Assembly: GCA_004352715.1 (NCBI GenBank)
Contig: SCFE01000043.1
Coordinates: forward strand, 593,766-657,765
Length of the DNA: 64,000 nucleotides
Direction: 5' to 3'
Origin: Hofstenia miamia
Lineage: Eukaryota > Xenacoelomorpha > Acoela
The notes beneath the pieces are model-generated. The model made no database searches and was not told the origin of the DNA. It saw only the letters and a list, made by a program, of their open reading frames with translations. The translations under genes were made by a program, and so were the position numbers. This document shows, piece after piece, positions 1 to 11,639 of this stretch; position 1 is the stretch's first letter; each line of letters opens with the position of its first letter.

Positions 1-235
1 AATTTGATTGCCTTCCCTTAATTTGGTATTTTAATTCTTTGGGATTTTCACTTTTGGTATTTTAATTCTTTGGCATTTTCACTGTTTGGTATTTTAATTC
101 TTTGGCATTTTATTTCTGTCTGTTTTTGATCTTTTATTTCTTTGGTATTTTCATTATTTGGGATTAAAATTTTTGGCATTTTATTTCTTTGGGATTTTAA
201 TTTTTGGTATTTTAATTCTTTGCCTTCTCTTTCTA
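1..235. repeat. AT-rich minisatellite
   Basis: Imperfect tandem units of roughly 25-30 bp built on the phrase TTTGGTATTTTAATTCTTTGG, alternating with GGCATTTTCAC-like variants. The array starts at or before the window edge and decays by about position 235. No coding potential is seen. Confidence 0.8.
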
Positions 236-1445
236 AATCTATTCTTTAAGCTCATATCATAGGCCAATTGAATCAAATTTAGTTCTTGTAGGAAATCAAC
301 ATGAGAAAGTATTTAATAGAGAATAACAAATAGTAGACTAATAAGCTTCCTATATTAGCATAATTCCCTTTATAAAAAATTTTCATAATTAACTTTTGTA
401 ATCTATGACAGGGTTTTTGAGTTGGGTTTGAGTTACTCAAAGATTGAGTTTTATGTTTTGAGTTCAAGTATTTTTTTAGAGAAAATTCTTAGTTCAATTA
501 AGCTTTTTTCTAATTCTACATTTTTAGGGTAAAAAAATTTATTTGGTTTTTGAGTGAATTTTTAATTGAGTTCAAGTTCAAGTTTTGATGATTTCTCTTC
601 TGAATTTTTCTGGGCAAGTTTTGCAAGCTTATTCAAGTTTAAGTTCTTAACTTTTTGATTACTCAAAAGCTCTGCTGTGTGATATGAAAAAGTGAAACAT
701 GGAATAAGAAATCCAACTGTTAAACATACATTAGAATTTTTTGAAGAAGTACAGAACCTATTGGAATTATACTTCAGTGGGAATCCCTATGTCCTGCTTG
801 AGGTCTGTAAATCAAGCAGTAAAGTGACAATTTTATAAATTCAAAAGCTTGGTCTCCTGAAATATGCTGTTTTCTTTTTATTTAGCTTAAATAGATTCTC
901 AATTAAAATATTCACATACTACTAATATTTAGGCAAACTTAAAGAATAGCAAGCAAAATAAACACAAATATAGGGTAAGAAATCATTTAAGTGCAATAAA
1001 ATACATAGAAAGGGTAAAATAAAACTAATATAGACTGATAACCAAATCTGTAGCATGTAATAGCAGCAATGTATGCTTAGAGATGATAGCTTATATTGTG
1101 ACATCATTCCCAAAATGTCTGCAGAATTAAATATTTCTAGAAAAATTACATTAATTCTAAATTTAATTGTGACAAATGAAAATAATCAGTTGAAGTTTTT
1201 AAAGTTGAATCAAGGACAATTTTAGTATAGTTCAGTTCTGTCAGAAATTTGAACACACAAACTACTGGTTAACCAACAACCAAATTACAAAAAAGGTTAG
1301 TTAGATTTGAAATTCAAAAAGGAAAAACCTGATTTGTGAACTAAGAAAGGCACCAAAAGTTTGTGATTCACACACTTAAAAAATAATGAGGTAAGGGAAA
1401 GCACCAATCAGTCAGTTAATAGAAACCTCTTAATTAACTTATATT
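236..1445. other. AT-rich spacer, no gene seen
   Basis: Short open frames of about 60 codons on the minus strand have no recognisable motif and look random. No RNA gene or element boundary was identified. Confidence 0.6.
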
Positions 1446-2849
1446 TGTAGCATCATCCAAAAAGGCAACTAAAAGCTGAATAACGTCGAATGATTATCAA
1501 TTGAAATTAATTGTAAAAAATTTAGTTAATGAACTTTAGTTTATTTTTGTAAAATGCAACTAAGATTTAATATTGGTCAAAATAAGAAACTTGTTAGCCG
1601 ATCAAGAGGTAATTGACAAATTAAATTGAGCAAACTAATGCTTACGTATGAACAGCCATATTGGCAGACGAATCATTTGNNNNNNNNNNNNNNNNNNNNN
1701 NNNNNNNNNNNNNNNNNNNNNNNNNNNNNNNNNNNNNNNNNNNNNNNNNNNNNNNNNNNNNNNNNNNNNNNNNNNNNNNNNNNNNNNNNNNNNNNNNNNN
1801 NNNNNNNNNNNNNNNNNNNNNNNNNNNNNNNNNNNNNNNNNNNNNNNNNNNNNNNNNNNNNNNNNNNNNNNNNNNNNNNNNNNNNNNNNNNNNNNNNNNN
1901 NNNNNNNNNNNNNNNNNNNNNNNNNNNNNNNNNNNNNNNNNNNNNNNNNNNNNNNNNNNNNNNNNNNNNNNNNNNNNNNNNNNNNNNNNNNNNNNNNNNN
2001 NNNNNNNNNNNNNNNNNNNNNNNNNNNNNNNNNNNNNNNNNNNNNNNNNNNNNNNNNNNNNNNNNNNNNNNNNNNNNNNNNNNNNNNNNNNNNNNNNNNN
2101 NNNNNNNNNNNNNNNNNNNNNNNNNNNNNNNNNNNNNNNNNNNNNNNNNNNNNNNNNNNNNNNNNNNNNNNNNNNNNNNNNNNNNNNNNNNNNNNNNNNN
2201 NNNNNNNNNNNNNNNNNNNNNNNNNNNNNNNNNNNNNNNNNNNNNNNNNNNNNNNNNNNNNNNNNNNNNNNNNNNNNNNNNNNNNNNNNNNNNNNNNNNN
2301 NNNNNNNNNNNNNNNNNNNNNNNNNNNNNNNNNNNNNNNNNNNNNNNNNNNNNNNNNNNNNNNNNNNNNNNNNNNNNNNNNNNNNNNNNNNNNNNNNNNN
2401 NNNNNNNNNNNNNNNNNNNNNNNNNNNNNNNNNNNNNNNNNNNNNNNNNNNNNNNNNNNNNNNNNNNNNNNNNNNNNNNNNNNNNNNNNNNNNNNNNNNN
2501 NNNNNNNNNNNNNNNNNNNNNNNNNNNNNNNNNNNNNNNNNNNNNNNNNNNNNNNNNNNNNNNNNNNNNNNNNNNNNNNNNNNNNNNNNNNNNNNNNNNN
2601 NNNNNNNNNNNNNNNNNNNNNNNNNNNNNNNNNNNNNNNNNNNNNNNNNNNNNNNNNNNNNNNNNNNNNNNNNNNNNNNTGTCACCTAAACAGTGATAGT
2701 TAATACTCAATTATTTGATTAACGTAACTAGTTAATAATAGAGGATGGTCTGATGGTTCAACAATTTGATAACACCTCACCCGCGATTTACTGAGCACTC
2801 ATTATCAGTAATCAGACACAGCGTAATAAGCTAGGTGGAGGATGTTACA
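1446..2849. mobile_element. Solo LTR, family C (interrupted by gap)
   Basis: The left end TGTAGCATCATCCAAAA and the right end GGTGGAGGATGTTACA match the ends of the LTR-C copy at 30965-32112, including an internal CATATTGGCAGA stretch and GTCACCTAAA just right of the gap. A 1000-N gap (1680-2679) hides the middle, so only about 404 bp are real sequence. TG...CA termini are present. The flanking four bases (tatt and acat) do not form a target duplication. Confidence 0.75.
1680..2679. other. Assembly gap, exactly 1000 N
   Basis: The round length suggests a default scaffold gap rather than a measured one. Open frames spanning it are artefacts. Confidence 0.95.
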
Positions 2850-3214
2850 ACATGTTCTCCTTTTGTCCTCTTGCTGACCATTATTTTGCAGAATTATAGA
2901 ACTTTGAAAGCTGATCATTTTGAGTTTTTAACAAGCCTCAATGTATCACAATTACATTAACAATAGAATTTAAAAATTAAAATTTATTGAAATTGCCAAC
3001 TTTTCAAGATTCTCAAACTGCAAACATTTGGTGGGAAATTTAAATTTATACTTGCATTTACATAAGAAATCAATCTTTTAAGGCTAAAAATTTTCATTTT
3101 TTACTGTAGCAACTTGAAAATCATTTGACCTTTAACACAGAAAATTATTAAGCTGCAGCTATGCTCAAGTTAAAACAAATGTCATCAACCCAGGTTGGCC
3201 TTTAGCTATGATAG
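2850..3214. other. AT-rich spacer, no gene seen
   Basis: No open frame, RNA gene or element end was recognised here. Confidence 0.6.
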
Positions 3215-4136
3215 TGCAGAGTCACTTGGGCACCCTCTTTAATTTTTAATTCAAATATTTCACACTCTAATCAGTTGGTGCTAACTTTGCATTCTATTTT
3301 AGTAATTTGTCTATTTTCAAGTGTAGTTTTACAATAAATTTAATTGTCATCCCCTCAAATTGTAGAAAAATGTGATTTCTCACTTAATTTGCAAGGGAAT
3401 TCATGTGACAACTTTGTAAACAGATTACCAGTAATTATTTACTGATTTTTGTATAAAAGTAGGGAAGACATTGTAGAAAAGCCCAATAAAAGTTTCATCT
3501 CACTTGGACATCATTACTTATTTCTTTCTTATTAAATTACTAACTGTTTTAGGTGTTATGGATTTTATAATAATTAATTTTGTGGAAGATCCAGTGATAA
3601 TTTGGAAAGTTAGTTCACTTTACCTAGGGTGATAACTAGCCCTTTGACAGTTGGCAGCCCATATCATGGTCGTTTAAAACTAAGTATACATGTAGGGAAG
3701 AACAACTTTTACTTTGATTATTTTTGTACATGCAATTAACATCACACTATGCAAATGTAAATGCCATTGGCCAATGAGAATGCATTGCAATTACATTCTA
3801 TTATTATGTTTATTTACATGAGCTGAGAAACAAGAACTACAAGTTAAATTGCTTATTTGAGCTAGAACTTAATACACACAATCAGCACCTTGGTAAGTCA
3901 GGATGGCTTTCTTGATATGGCTTTGGCATGATGCCATGTGAATTGGTCACTATATGGAATGCTTTCTTGGTGATTGGTTTCAGTTTTTCTTTAATGAAAT
4001 TGGTGAACTACCAATGTTCTTCTTTTTCTGTTAGAATGTGGGTCACTCTCTGTGATGGCTATCTTTGGAACCTTCAGAAGAACCTAAGAGCTACCCAGTG
4101 CCACTTGAGTGGTGAGAGCACCCCTGTGATTCTACA
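3215..4136 (+). mobile_element. Solo LTR related to element A
   Basis: A 922-bp segment begins TGCAGAGTCACTTGGG and ends GTGATTCTACA, paralleling the LTR of element A (TGTAGAGTCACTCAGG ... TTCTACA). It is flanked by a 4-bp duplication ATAG (3211-3214 and 4137-4140). Within it TATAAAAG (3452-3459) is followed by AATAAA (3485-3490), in the same order as the TATA box and polyadenylation signal of the element A LTR. No internal region is attached, so it is probably a solo LTR left by LTR-LTR recombination. Confidence 0.85.
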
Positions 4137-4140
4137 ATAG

Positions 4141-6539
4141 TTTAAATTTAAAAAGCCATTGAAATAAGAATTTTGACAATATAATAATTCCAGTTAAATA
4201 TTTAAGTAGCATTTTTCCTTAAAAAATTTTATCTTCAAAATTAATGAGGCTAGAATCAATTTATCATAGTTTTGAAAGGCAATTTTATTTTTTTGGTTCT
4301 GTCCAATTTCAAAAATTTTAAAAAAATTTTACTAAAAAAATAATTTTCTCAAAAATAAAATATCAAATCTTGGAATTTTTGACATTGAATTATTTGACTT
4401 AATGAAACAAATAGCATGAAAAAATTTTTTTTATATTTTCCTATTCAATCTATAAAACTAAATTTTGTTTTTAATTTTGTTAATCTTTAACATTTTGCTT
4501 AGTAATATTTCACTTCATTTTATGACACCCTATAATTCTAGGAAGTTTTAAGCAAAATCAGTGTTTATTTAATTTTTGCATTATGATAGAAGAGAATGGA
4601 TATGAGACTCAAAACCTAGAAATTCCATTGAAGTTTACATGAATTTACTGATATCTGTTATCTATTTTGTCCACTTCCTTGATCAATTTCCATAATTAGT
4701 GTATATAATGGTGATGAGTAATTTCAACTAAAATTTATTAGTCAGAGCAATTGTTACCATATGTCTTCAAATCTTTATGTTTTTACATAATTTCAAAACT
4801 AGTGACTTTATTTCTGGTGTTAGCATTTCAATTTTATGAGAGTTTGCCTTGATCATTTATGAACTGTTTGTTAATTTCATAAAAAACAGTAATTTCATCA
4901 CATAGATTTCCAAATCACTATTTCAATATTGTTTTAATTGAAAAAATGAATTCATATTTGAAATTTAGGGGTTTAAAATTAGTTATACATGTGTTTTTTA
5001 CCTGCTAAGCTGATTTGTGAGCTATTGATTTAAATTTTAACTTAATGTGACAGTATATGGAAGCTGCTGTAAAGAAATTCATTGTTTGTAAGGGCTTCAT
5101 AAGTTGATTTTTGTTCTAAAACTACAGTTTATACCTATTTTCAAACATTCTGAATCTATTCACACTGTTAGATTTTTTATTTGATCAATGCTTCATTCAC
5201 CAATTTAATAAAATAATAAGAATATTGGTTGAAATTTAAAAAAACTGTAATTTCATTAGGTTTTTCTTTGTGTTTTTACAAGTTATTGCCTGCTTGCTTT
5301 AAATGCAATATTAGTGTTTTTCATTTTTTTCCAAAACTCAAATATTATGCAAGTGCATTCAACCCAAAAGTTGAATGTGCAGGCTATGATATTTTTGGCT
5401 TCATTTTTATTTTGAAGTAAATTATCAAAATCTAGTGTAAAAATATATAATATTTCTTAATCTCTTTTTTATAAATTTCATACTATTTCACAATTAGTTT
5501 AATGCAAATACATTTTACTTTAGAAGTTTTCCTGAAAACCCTACACATAAAATGTTTTACCAATCCTTTAATGCTTAAGTGTTAATATTAAGGTTATCAC
5601 CTTATTATCACAATGGGTTGCTGACATTAGCAGAATCCTGCTGAAGTGGAGCAATGTCTCACAGATGATGAAGCATTTTCCCTTTATTAATTGTTTACTC
5701 AACATATGATAGAACATGTGTTAAAAATTCTTTAATGTACTGATATTGCTATGTGAATTAATTAAGAATCACAAAAAGGAGAGGAAACACTCATACTTGA
5801 TTAGTCTCATATTTAATATAAAGTTTTTGTGCATTGGTAATTCTGACATGGAACAGTTTGATCACATAAAAAATTAGCATATAATTTAACAGTATTAATA
5901 TCCATTGTAACATTTTCATTAACAATTTTTTAAGCAAAATGTAAAACTAGGTTTAATTGTGTGAGGCAATGAATATTTGTCTATACATTTCATAACTTAT
6001 AATTAATCAATTATCCATCAATATCTTATACCATTGATTTCTGATTTTGTTTAATAGCCATCCTAGTTACTGTTTGGTGAAACACCACCCAATGAAAATT
6101 AGCTAGACATGAATATAATACTACTTCATTTTGAAAATATAATAAAATTAGACTGTTCACTGATAAGAATTTGTTGATACTAAATTGTTTGCACATGGTT
6201 AATTTTTTAATAACATTTTACAGGTATTCTAAGAATACCTACAGGTTTGCCACTAAATTCCTGTTCAATCAGATGATCATTGTTAATTCAAATTTTTTCT
6301 GTCCAGTCAAAAAACCCAAGAAGTTAACTTTCAGCTGAATTGATTTTTGTCATACATTTTTGGCAACCTGTAATCAACAAAATGTCTGCCAAAATATATA
6401 ACTAAAAATCATGAAATATTGTACTACAATATAATTGATCAAATATGCATTTTTTGTTTTAGAAGGAGTGCCTTTATGTTTGCACCCTTAAGCCTTCCTT
6501 GAGGCTGACAAGAATGCATTTACACTTGCATTCTGTCAC
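4141..6539. other. Long AT-rich, CpG-poor region without recognisable genes
   Basis: About 2.4 kb with only tiny random open frames, no LTR ends and almost no CpG. It may be unique spacer or TE sequence decayed beyond recognition. Confidence 0.55.
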
Positions 6540-6831
6540 ATGCCCCTTAGCACAACTTTTACTCAATAAGTTCCACTACCTGTCTATTGACCAGAATGTG
6601 TGCATCCTCAATTAGCTCTCAAACTTCTGAATCTCTCCATTGCAATGTTTTATAGTTATATTTGTTCACTAGTTTCAAAATGATTTCAATCTCCATCAAC
6701 TCTGTCTCTTTACATCTTAGAATCTTCACATCTCTTAATACTGTATTTATTGTTATCATCATGCACATCTCAGTCAATCTCTTTCTGAATATTTCAAAAT
6801 ATTCTTATACAGTCAGATGCCTCTTAGGGCT

Positions 6832-6899
<68 letters not shown>

Positions 6900-7416
6900 A
6901 TAAGCATCTATTGCAGCTGAATGTGCCAGCATGATGTCTAATTTACTATCTTGATTGAAAAAGTTGAATACTTTTGCCATTTTTTCTGGATTTGCTATGT
7001 CTTTAAAGAAGCAGATATTATTGCTGATGTATTTTCTATCATATTTTTAGGATCATTATTGTTCACCCTTATCATAGTTTAATCTCAATTCTCTTTGATA
7101 TGTCATTGTATTTGTATCTAACTTCCCACATATCTAGCCACTGAAGATCATTTACTACTGTGTGTAAGATTATTGTTCTTGCTGCTGTGGCTTCCTCAAA
7201 TTCTTTTGCTAATATTATTTGTTCATTTATTTCCCTTTCATCTTTATATGAGTGGTATGGTCTATATCTCCCTTAGTGAATATATATATACTCTGTGTTT
7301 TCTCCTTCAATAGCTAGTTTCTTGGGTTCTGTGTATAATGGATCATTTGGTATTTCTTCTGATCATTGTAAATTTATTTTCTATGACATTTCTTCTTATA
7401 TAGGGATCTTTACTAT
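6540..7416 (-). pseudogene. Relic of ORFX C-terminal region from a third gypsy-like lineage (E)
   Basis: Read on the minus strand with frameshifts, this stretch matches the C-terminal third of ORFX in element B without large gaps. Landmarks in order are VVNDLQWLDMW followed by YNDISKRIEI (B has GVNDVVWLDLW and YDVTKRVEI), then FFKDIANPEKMAKVFNFF (B: FFYKDVASTRSLRRVFTFF), and finally QWRDSEV with ELIEDAHILVN (B: SWSDPQV with IIKKADELVH). An (ATC)n microsatellite interrupts it where B encodes repeated Met/Ile codons. The 5' LTR of element A begins immediately beyond, so A probably inserted into this older relic. Function unknown; no complete frame survives. Confidence 0.7.
6832..6900. repeat. 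(ATC)n microsatellite, about 23 units
   Basis: A pure trinucleotide run. It encodes poly-Ser on the plus strand (an artefactual open frame) and poly-Met on the minus strand, within the ORFX-E relic. Confidence 0.97.
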
Positions 7417-8313
7417 TGTAGAGTCACTCAGGGTCTCTTTTTGTTTCACCTTAATTTTTAGGGCACTCTAAAATTAATTTGGTGCTATTCTTTTAATCAT
7501 TTGTTAATTTTGTTAATTTTTGATTATTTTGAACCTACGATTTGAACTTATTGATTGTCCCCTCAGAGCTTTTATACTATGTGTAATTGCTCAGTTAATC
7601 TGTGAGGGAAAACTAAATTTTGTAAAGAACAGTAAATATTGACCTACTCTTGTATAAATAGGGCATACTATCCTAAGCAAACGTCAAATAAATTTCATTC
7701 TCACTGGATACTGTTTGCTTTTCATTTTTATTACATTTTATGAACCTTTTTAGCTTTGGTATGTATTTGATAATAATGAACTAGTAAGATCCAGTGATAA
7801 TGTAGGAGAACTCCTCTGTGGCTGGGGCAATAACTTGCTCCTTGACAGATGTGAGCCTATATTGTGGTCACTTTAGAGCTATGTATAGGGATAGGAAATA
7901 AAAGAACTACTATCTATTGATTGAACATGCACAAACTAAAACACACCTTGAATATATTATGCCATTGGCAAACACAAATACATGGTAACTACACGTTTAA
8001 TAATATCATATTACATGAGCTGAGTAGATATACCCAGAGATAAATTATTGTATTGAGCTAGAAATTACAACTTGAGACACACAATTAGCACCTTGCATTT
8101 GTATGGATGGATTCTAAAGGCTTGGCTTCAGTGTGATGCCATGTGAATTGGTCACTACTTTAACTGTCTTGGAATTACTTTTCTTTTCTACAATGAAATT
8201 GGCAAATTACCAATCTTCTATTGTTTTGTTGGAGCATGAGATGCTCTTGGCGATGGTAATCTTCTGCAACCTTCATACTGCTTGAGCTGCTAGAAGCACC
8301 CTGCAATTCTACA
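7417..8313 (+). repeat. Element A 5' LTR
   Basis: 897 bp bounded by the short inverted repeat TGTAGA ... TCTACA. It matches 17906-18844 closely. It contains TATAAATA (7653-7660) and AATAAA (7687-7692), a plausible promoter and polyadenylation signal, and is followed directly by a TGG-starting primer-binding site. Confidence 0.92.
7653..7660 (+). promoter_or_regulatory. TATA box in element A 5' LTR
   Basis: TATAAATA lies 27 bp upstream of the AATAAA signal and is repeated in the 3' LTR at 18104-18111. Activity is inferred, not shown. Confidence 0.6.
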
Positions 8314-8331
8314 TGGTAACCCGGATGTGAT
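8314..8331 (+). promoter_or_regulatory. Primer-binding site of element A
   Basis: TGGTAACCCGGATGTGAT starts at the base after the LTR terminus. TGG is complementary to a tRNA 3' CCA end. The tRNA identity was not determined. Confidence 0.7.
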
Positions 8332-8859
8332 TCTTGGACACTCTGGAGTGTCAGTTAAGCTATCTACTCCATTCTGTTACTCTGTGCAGATGGATCAACT
8401 TTCAGAGATATACTCCAGTTGTGAAGTTTGTGCGCCTACTGAAGTGGTCACCCGTTTTTCACTTGGTGATTCTGAAGTGAAACAGAACTGTTATGATGTT
8501 CCTTTACTGTATTTGGTTTTGTATTCTACTGGGTGTGAGTCAGCTAGGATGGATTTCCTCTGACTGTGGTCTATTTCACCACCCATTAATGTGCAACTTC
8601 ACCTTATGTGTATTCTTACATTTGGCAGCTCTGTGATCTGATGCTGTCACTGAGCTCTGATTCTGTTCTTACTGTTCTTAGTGCTATATTGGTTAGTCTC
8701 ATTCTTCTAGAATTTGGATTGTGTACCTATGCCCTGCTACCATCTGTTAAGTGCTTTTATTTCTCCAACACAGTTGGATGTTTCTCCTACATTATTGGAA
8801 TTGTTATTAGAAACTTTTTCTCTTACTTTACTTTACTTACTTGTTTTCTTGTTCTTATG

Positions 8860-10746
8860 GAAATGGACTTTTCTAATTCTCGTAATGGGACTCCCACTCA
8901 GGGTTTCCCCTTTGTGTGTGCTGGCAGCTTGGACGCTGTCCCTTGCACAGCTGGACTTAATTCTGTTGTTGTTTTACCAACTCCTACTCCCACTAAACCT
9001 GTTTCCAGTGTATCCACACCCTCTGAAGTTTTGTTGCAAGAAACCCCCTTTCCTACTGCTCTGTTGAATCCATTTCTTATGTATACTCCACCATCACCCC
9101 ATTCTGAGGCACCAACACCTGAGGTTCAACAACTCAGAGAAGCCCTAGCTGAGAAAATCTCACTGCGTCATTCCTGCAAAGCCCATATTGACGCCCTACA
9201 AGCTGAAATGAGGCAACAAGCCACCCACCACTGCTTGGCAATGAGAGAGACGCCTTCTCGATTCAATCTCATCCTTGGAGATGCGAATTGGGCAATGTCT
9301 GCTGACCTTTTGAATTCTTTGTCAGCATCTACTCCGCCCCCTGTGACGCCACCAGTCATTACCCCCATTACCTCTTTTACAAGTGGAGCACCTACCTTCA
9401 CTCAATCTACCCTTTCTCAAGTTGCAATGCTAACTACAATAGCTACTCCAAGCTCTTGTACCCCAAGCCTAACAGTTGTGCCTTTGGCACCTGTAAATGT
9501 CTCAGTCACCCTAACAACTATGATTGTTCCNATATTGACGCCCTACAAGCTGAAATGAGGCAACAAGCCACCCACCACTGCTTGGCAATGAGAGAGACGC
9601 CTTCTCGATTCAATCTCATCCTTGGAGATGCGAATTGGGCAATGTCTGCTGACCTTTTGAATTCTTTGTCAGCATCTACTCCGCCCCCTGTGACGCCACC
9701 AGTCATTACCCCCATTACCTCTTTTACAAGTGGAGCACCTACCTTCACTCAATCTACCCTTTCTCAAGTTGCAATGCTAACTACAATAGCTACTCCAAGC
9801 TCTTGTACCCCAAGCCTAACAGTTGTGCCTTTGGCACCTGTAAATGTCTCAGTCACCCTAACAACTATGATTGTTCCACCTTCTCCTCCAAGTGACCCTA
9901 TAGGATCTGCAACAACTCATGGGCCATGCTTCACTCAATCCATTTTGCCCACAGAAGCACCAGTGAATGAACAATCGAATCTCTTTAATAGACACTCAGT
10001 ACTGCCTAAGTTTACTGGCAAAAATTGATGAAATCTCACAGTTGTTCAACAAGTGGCTCTTTCTGTTCAAGTTAACTATGAAGCAGTATCAAACCACTCA
10101 GGACGCCACCACCACACAATTTCTGATGTTCCTTCAAGGCCTTGCATACAACTGGTATATGATGCTGGACAGGGAAGTGAAAACAAATTACCAGTTACTC
10201 ATTGGTCACTTTGAGGATAACTACAAAGCACCTCACATCAAACAGCAGTATAAGATGCTCTTATGTGATCTTTCCTTCAAGAAAGGAGATGATGTGAGAA
10301 CCTACATAATGCAAGTTAATAGACTCTTTCACCTCAGTAAATTAACTCCCAAATACTCAAGACATGATCTCTTCTCTTACATTTGTCAGGAATTCCCTGC
10401 TACTATCAGGAGCTGCCTCAAACTTAAGTGTGATATGGAAGATGATTTAAACTCTATTATCAAGAAGGTGATTAGCATTGTTTATATGCTACAAAACACT
10501 ACACACATCAAAAGGGATGCTGGCGACCAGAAGACAGGTCAACCAACTACAAAATCTCTAGCTTCTTCAAGTTCTGCTGAGGTGCAGAAAAAGACGGACA
10601 CTGAAAGGCAGTCTGCACACATCTGTACCCAGAGTGGGGCTGTTATCCACCTAATTGCTGATGGGGATGGTATCATTATCAATGAACCTTCCATTGAAGC
10701 TTGTACTCCCAACACCTCAGTTGAGTCTGTCAACCATTTCAATTAG
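8860..10746 (+). pseudogene. Element A gag, broken
   Basis: Structural capsid polyprotein of an LTR retrotransposon, which would assemble into cytoplasmic particles. A likely start is the ATG at 8860, opening into a Pro/Thr/Ser-rich N-terminal region with a short helical stretch (about 9121-9290). The retrotransposon-gag core lies at about 10040-10500, with the pattern FLQGLAYNWY, GHFEDNY and DLSFKKGDDVRTYIMQ, and aligns with the B-family Gag (FPLYLTGAVSQHY). The frame is broken by a 346-bp direct duplication flanking an N at 9531 (9185-9530 equals 9532-9877) and by a frameshift near 10000-10030. Unlike family B, I see no CX2CX4HX4C zinc knuckle near the C-terminus. The duplication is probably an assembly artefact. 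Confidence 0.8.
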
Positions 10747-10751
10747 TTGGA

Positions 10752-11111
10752 TTGCCACCTCCCATAAACCATGTGCATGATGTTTTGGTGATAACTTCCT
10801 TGCTACACACTAACATCATCCCCACAGACGTGAACAGATTACTAATCAATGCTACCATTGATTCAGGAGCTTCTGTATCAATAATTAGTGACACCTACTG
10901 TAACAAGCTTTGCTTACAGAGAGAAGATCTGTTACCTTCCACTGCTGGTTTATTAAACACTTCAGGGAATACCATTTCACTGAAGGGCCAGATTTACCAT
11001 CTCAAGTTATGCATCCATCAGGAATGTTTCCACGTGGACCTCATTGTGGTCAACACCTGCAATCAGCCTCTGCCATATGATGTTATCCTTGGGAACAACT
11101 TCCTTGAATAA
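10752..11111 (+). pseudogene. Element A aspartic protease domain
   Basis: Retropepsin-like aspartic protease that would cleave the Gag-Pol polyprotein. The catalytic motif reads IDSGASVSII (about residues 36-45 of this frame) and the C-terminal family signature PYDVILGNNFL closes the domain. The frame stops right after it, so protease is separated from RT by stop codons. It starts 3 bp after the stop of the preceding Gag frame. B-family copies align but have degraded catalytic triplets, whereas this copy keeps a canonical D-S-G. The presence of the motif does not imply activity, since the element is broken on both sides. Confidence 0.88.
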
Positions 11112-11639
11112 AATTCATGCGTAATTGACTATGGAACCAACACTCTCTCTATTTGTGAAAGTGAGCCACAGGAGGAACTAATCACTACATGTAAACAAGA
11201 TATTTTGTTAACTCTTACAGATACAATCATTGTGGAACCATGGCCATCACTATGAGCTCTCCTTATGAGGGGGAACATTATGATTTCTGGACAAAGGGGA
11301 AAACGCCTCTACAGTTTGCATCTTTCTCCAGATCTTTGTCATGTTTCTTGTGGAAAGACCTACATCACTTTACTTAATAGTTCCACATGCCTTTTCCAAA
11401 TGGATCCCACAAAGATATCTATTGTTGCTATGCTGGTCTAACTCAAACCTAAAGCTGCAACCTGTCTGCCAGTTCTTACTGCAATTCATGATCTCAGTGA
11501 ACTGAATGATCCAGTCTGGATCCCAGTTGTCAACAAGAAAACACATGGACATCTGAGTCCACAAGATCGTGATGCACTCTCTCCCTCTTATGACAACATC
11601 ACATTGTATTTAACTACAGATCCATCAGTGTTGGAAAAG

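Noticed and set aside
1626-2710. Open frames of about 345-356 codons on both strands
   Set aside because: They consist of N translated as X across the 1000-N gap. The same applies at 33470-34150, 35221-36258, 37789-38880, 41603-42508 and 61070-61459.
6662-6934. Plus-strand poly-Ser protein
   Set aside because: It is a translation of the (ATC)n microsatellite, and the opposite strand aligns to ORFX.
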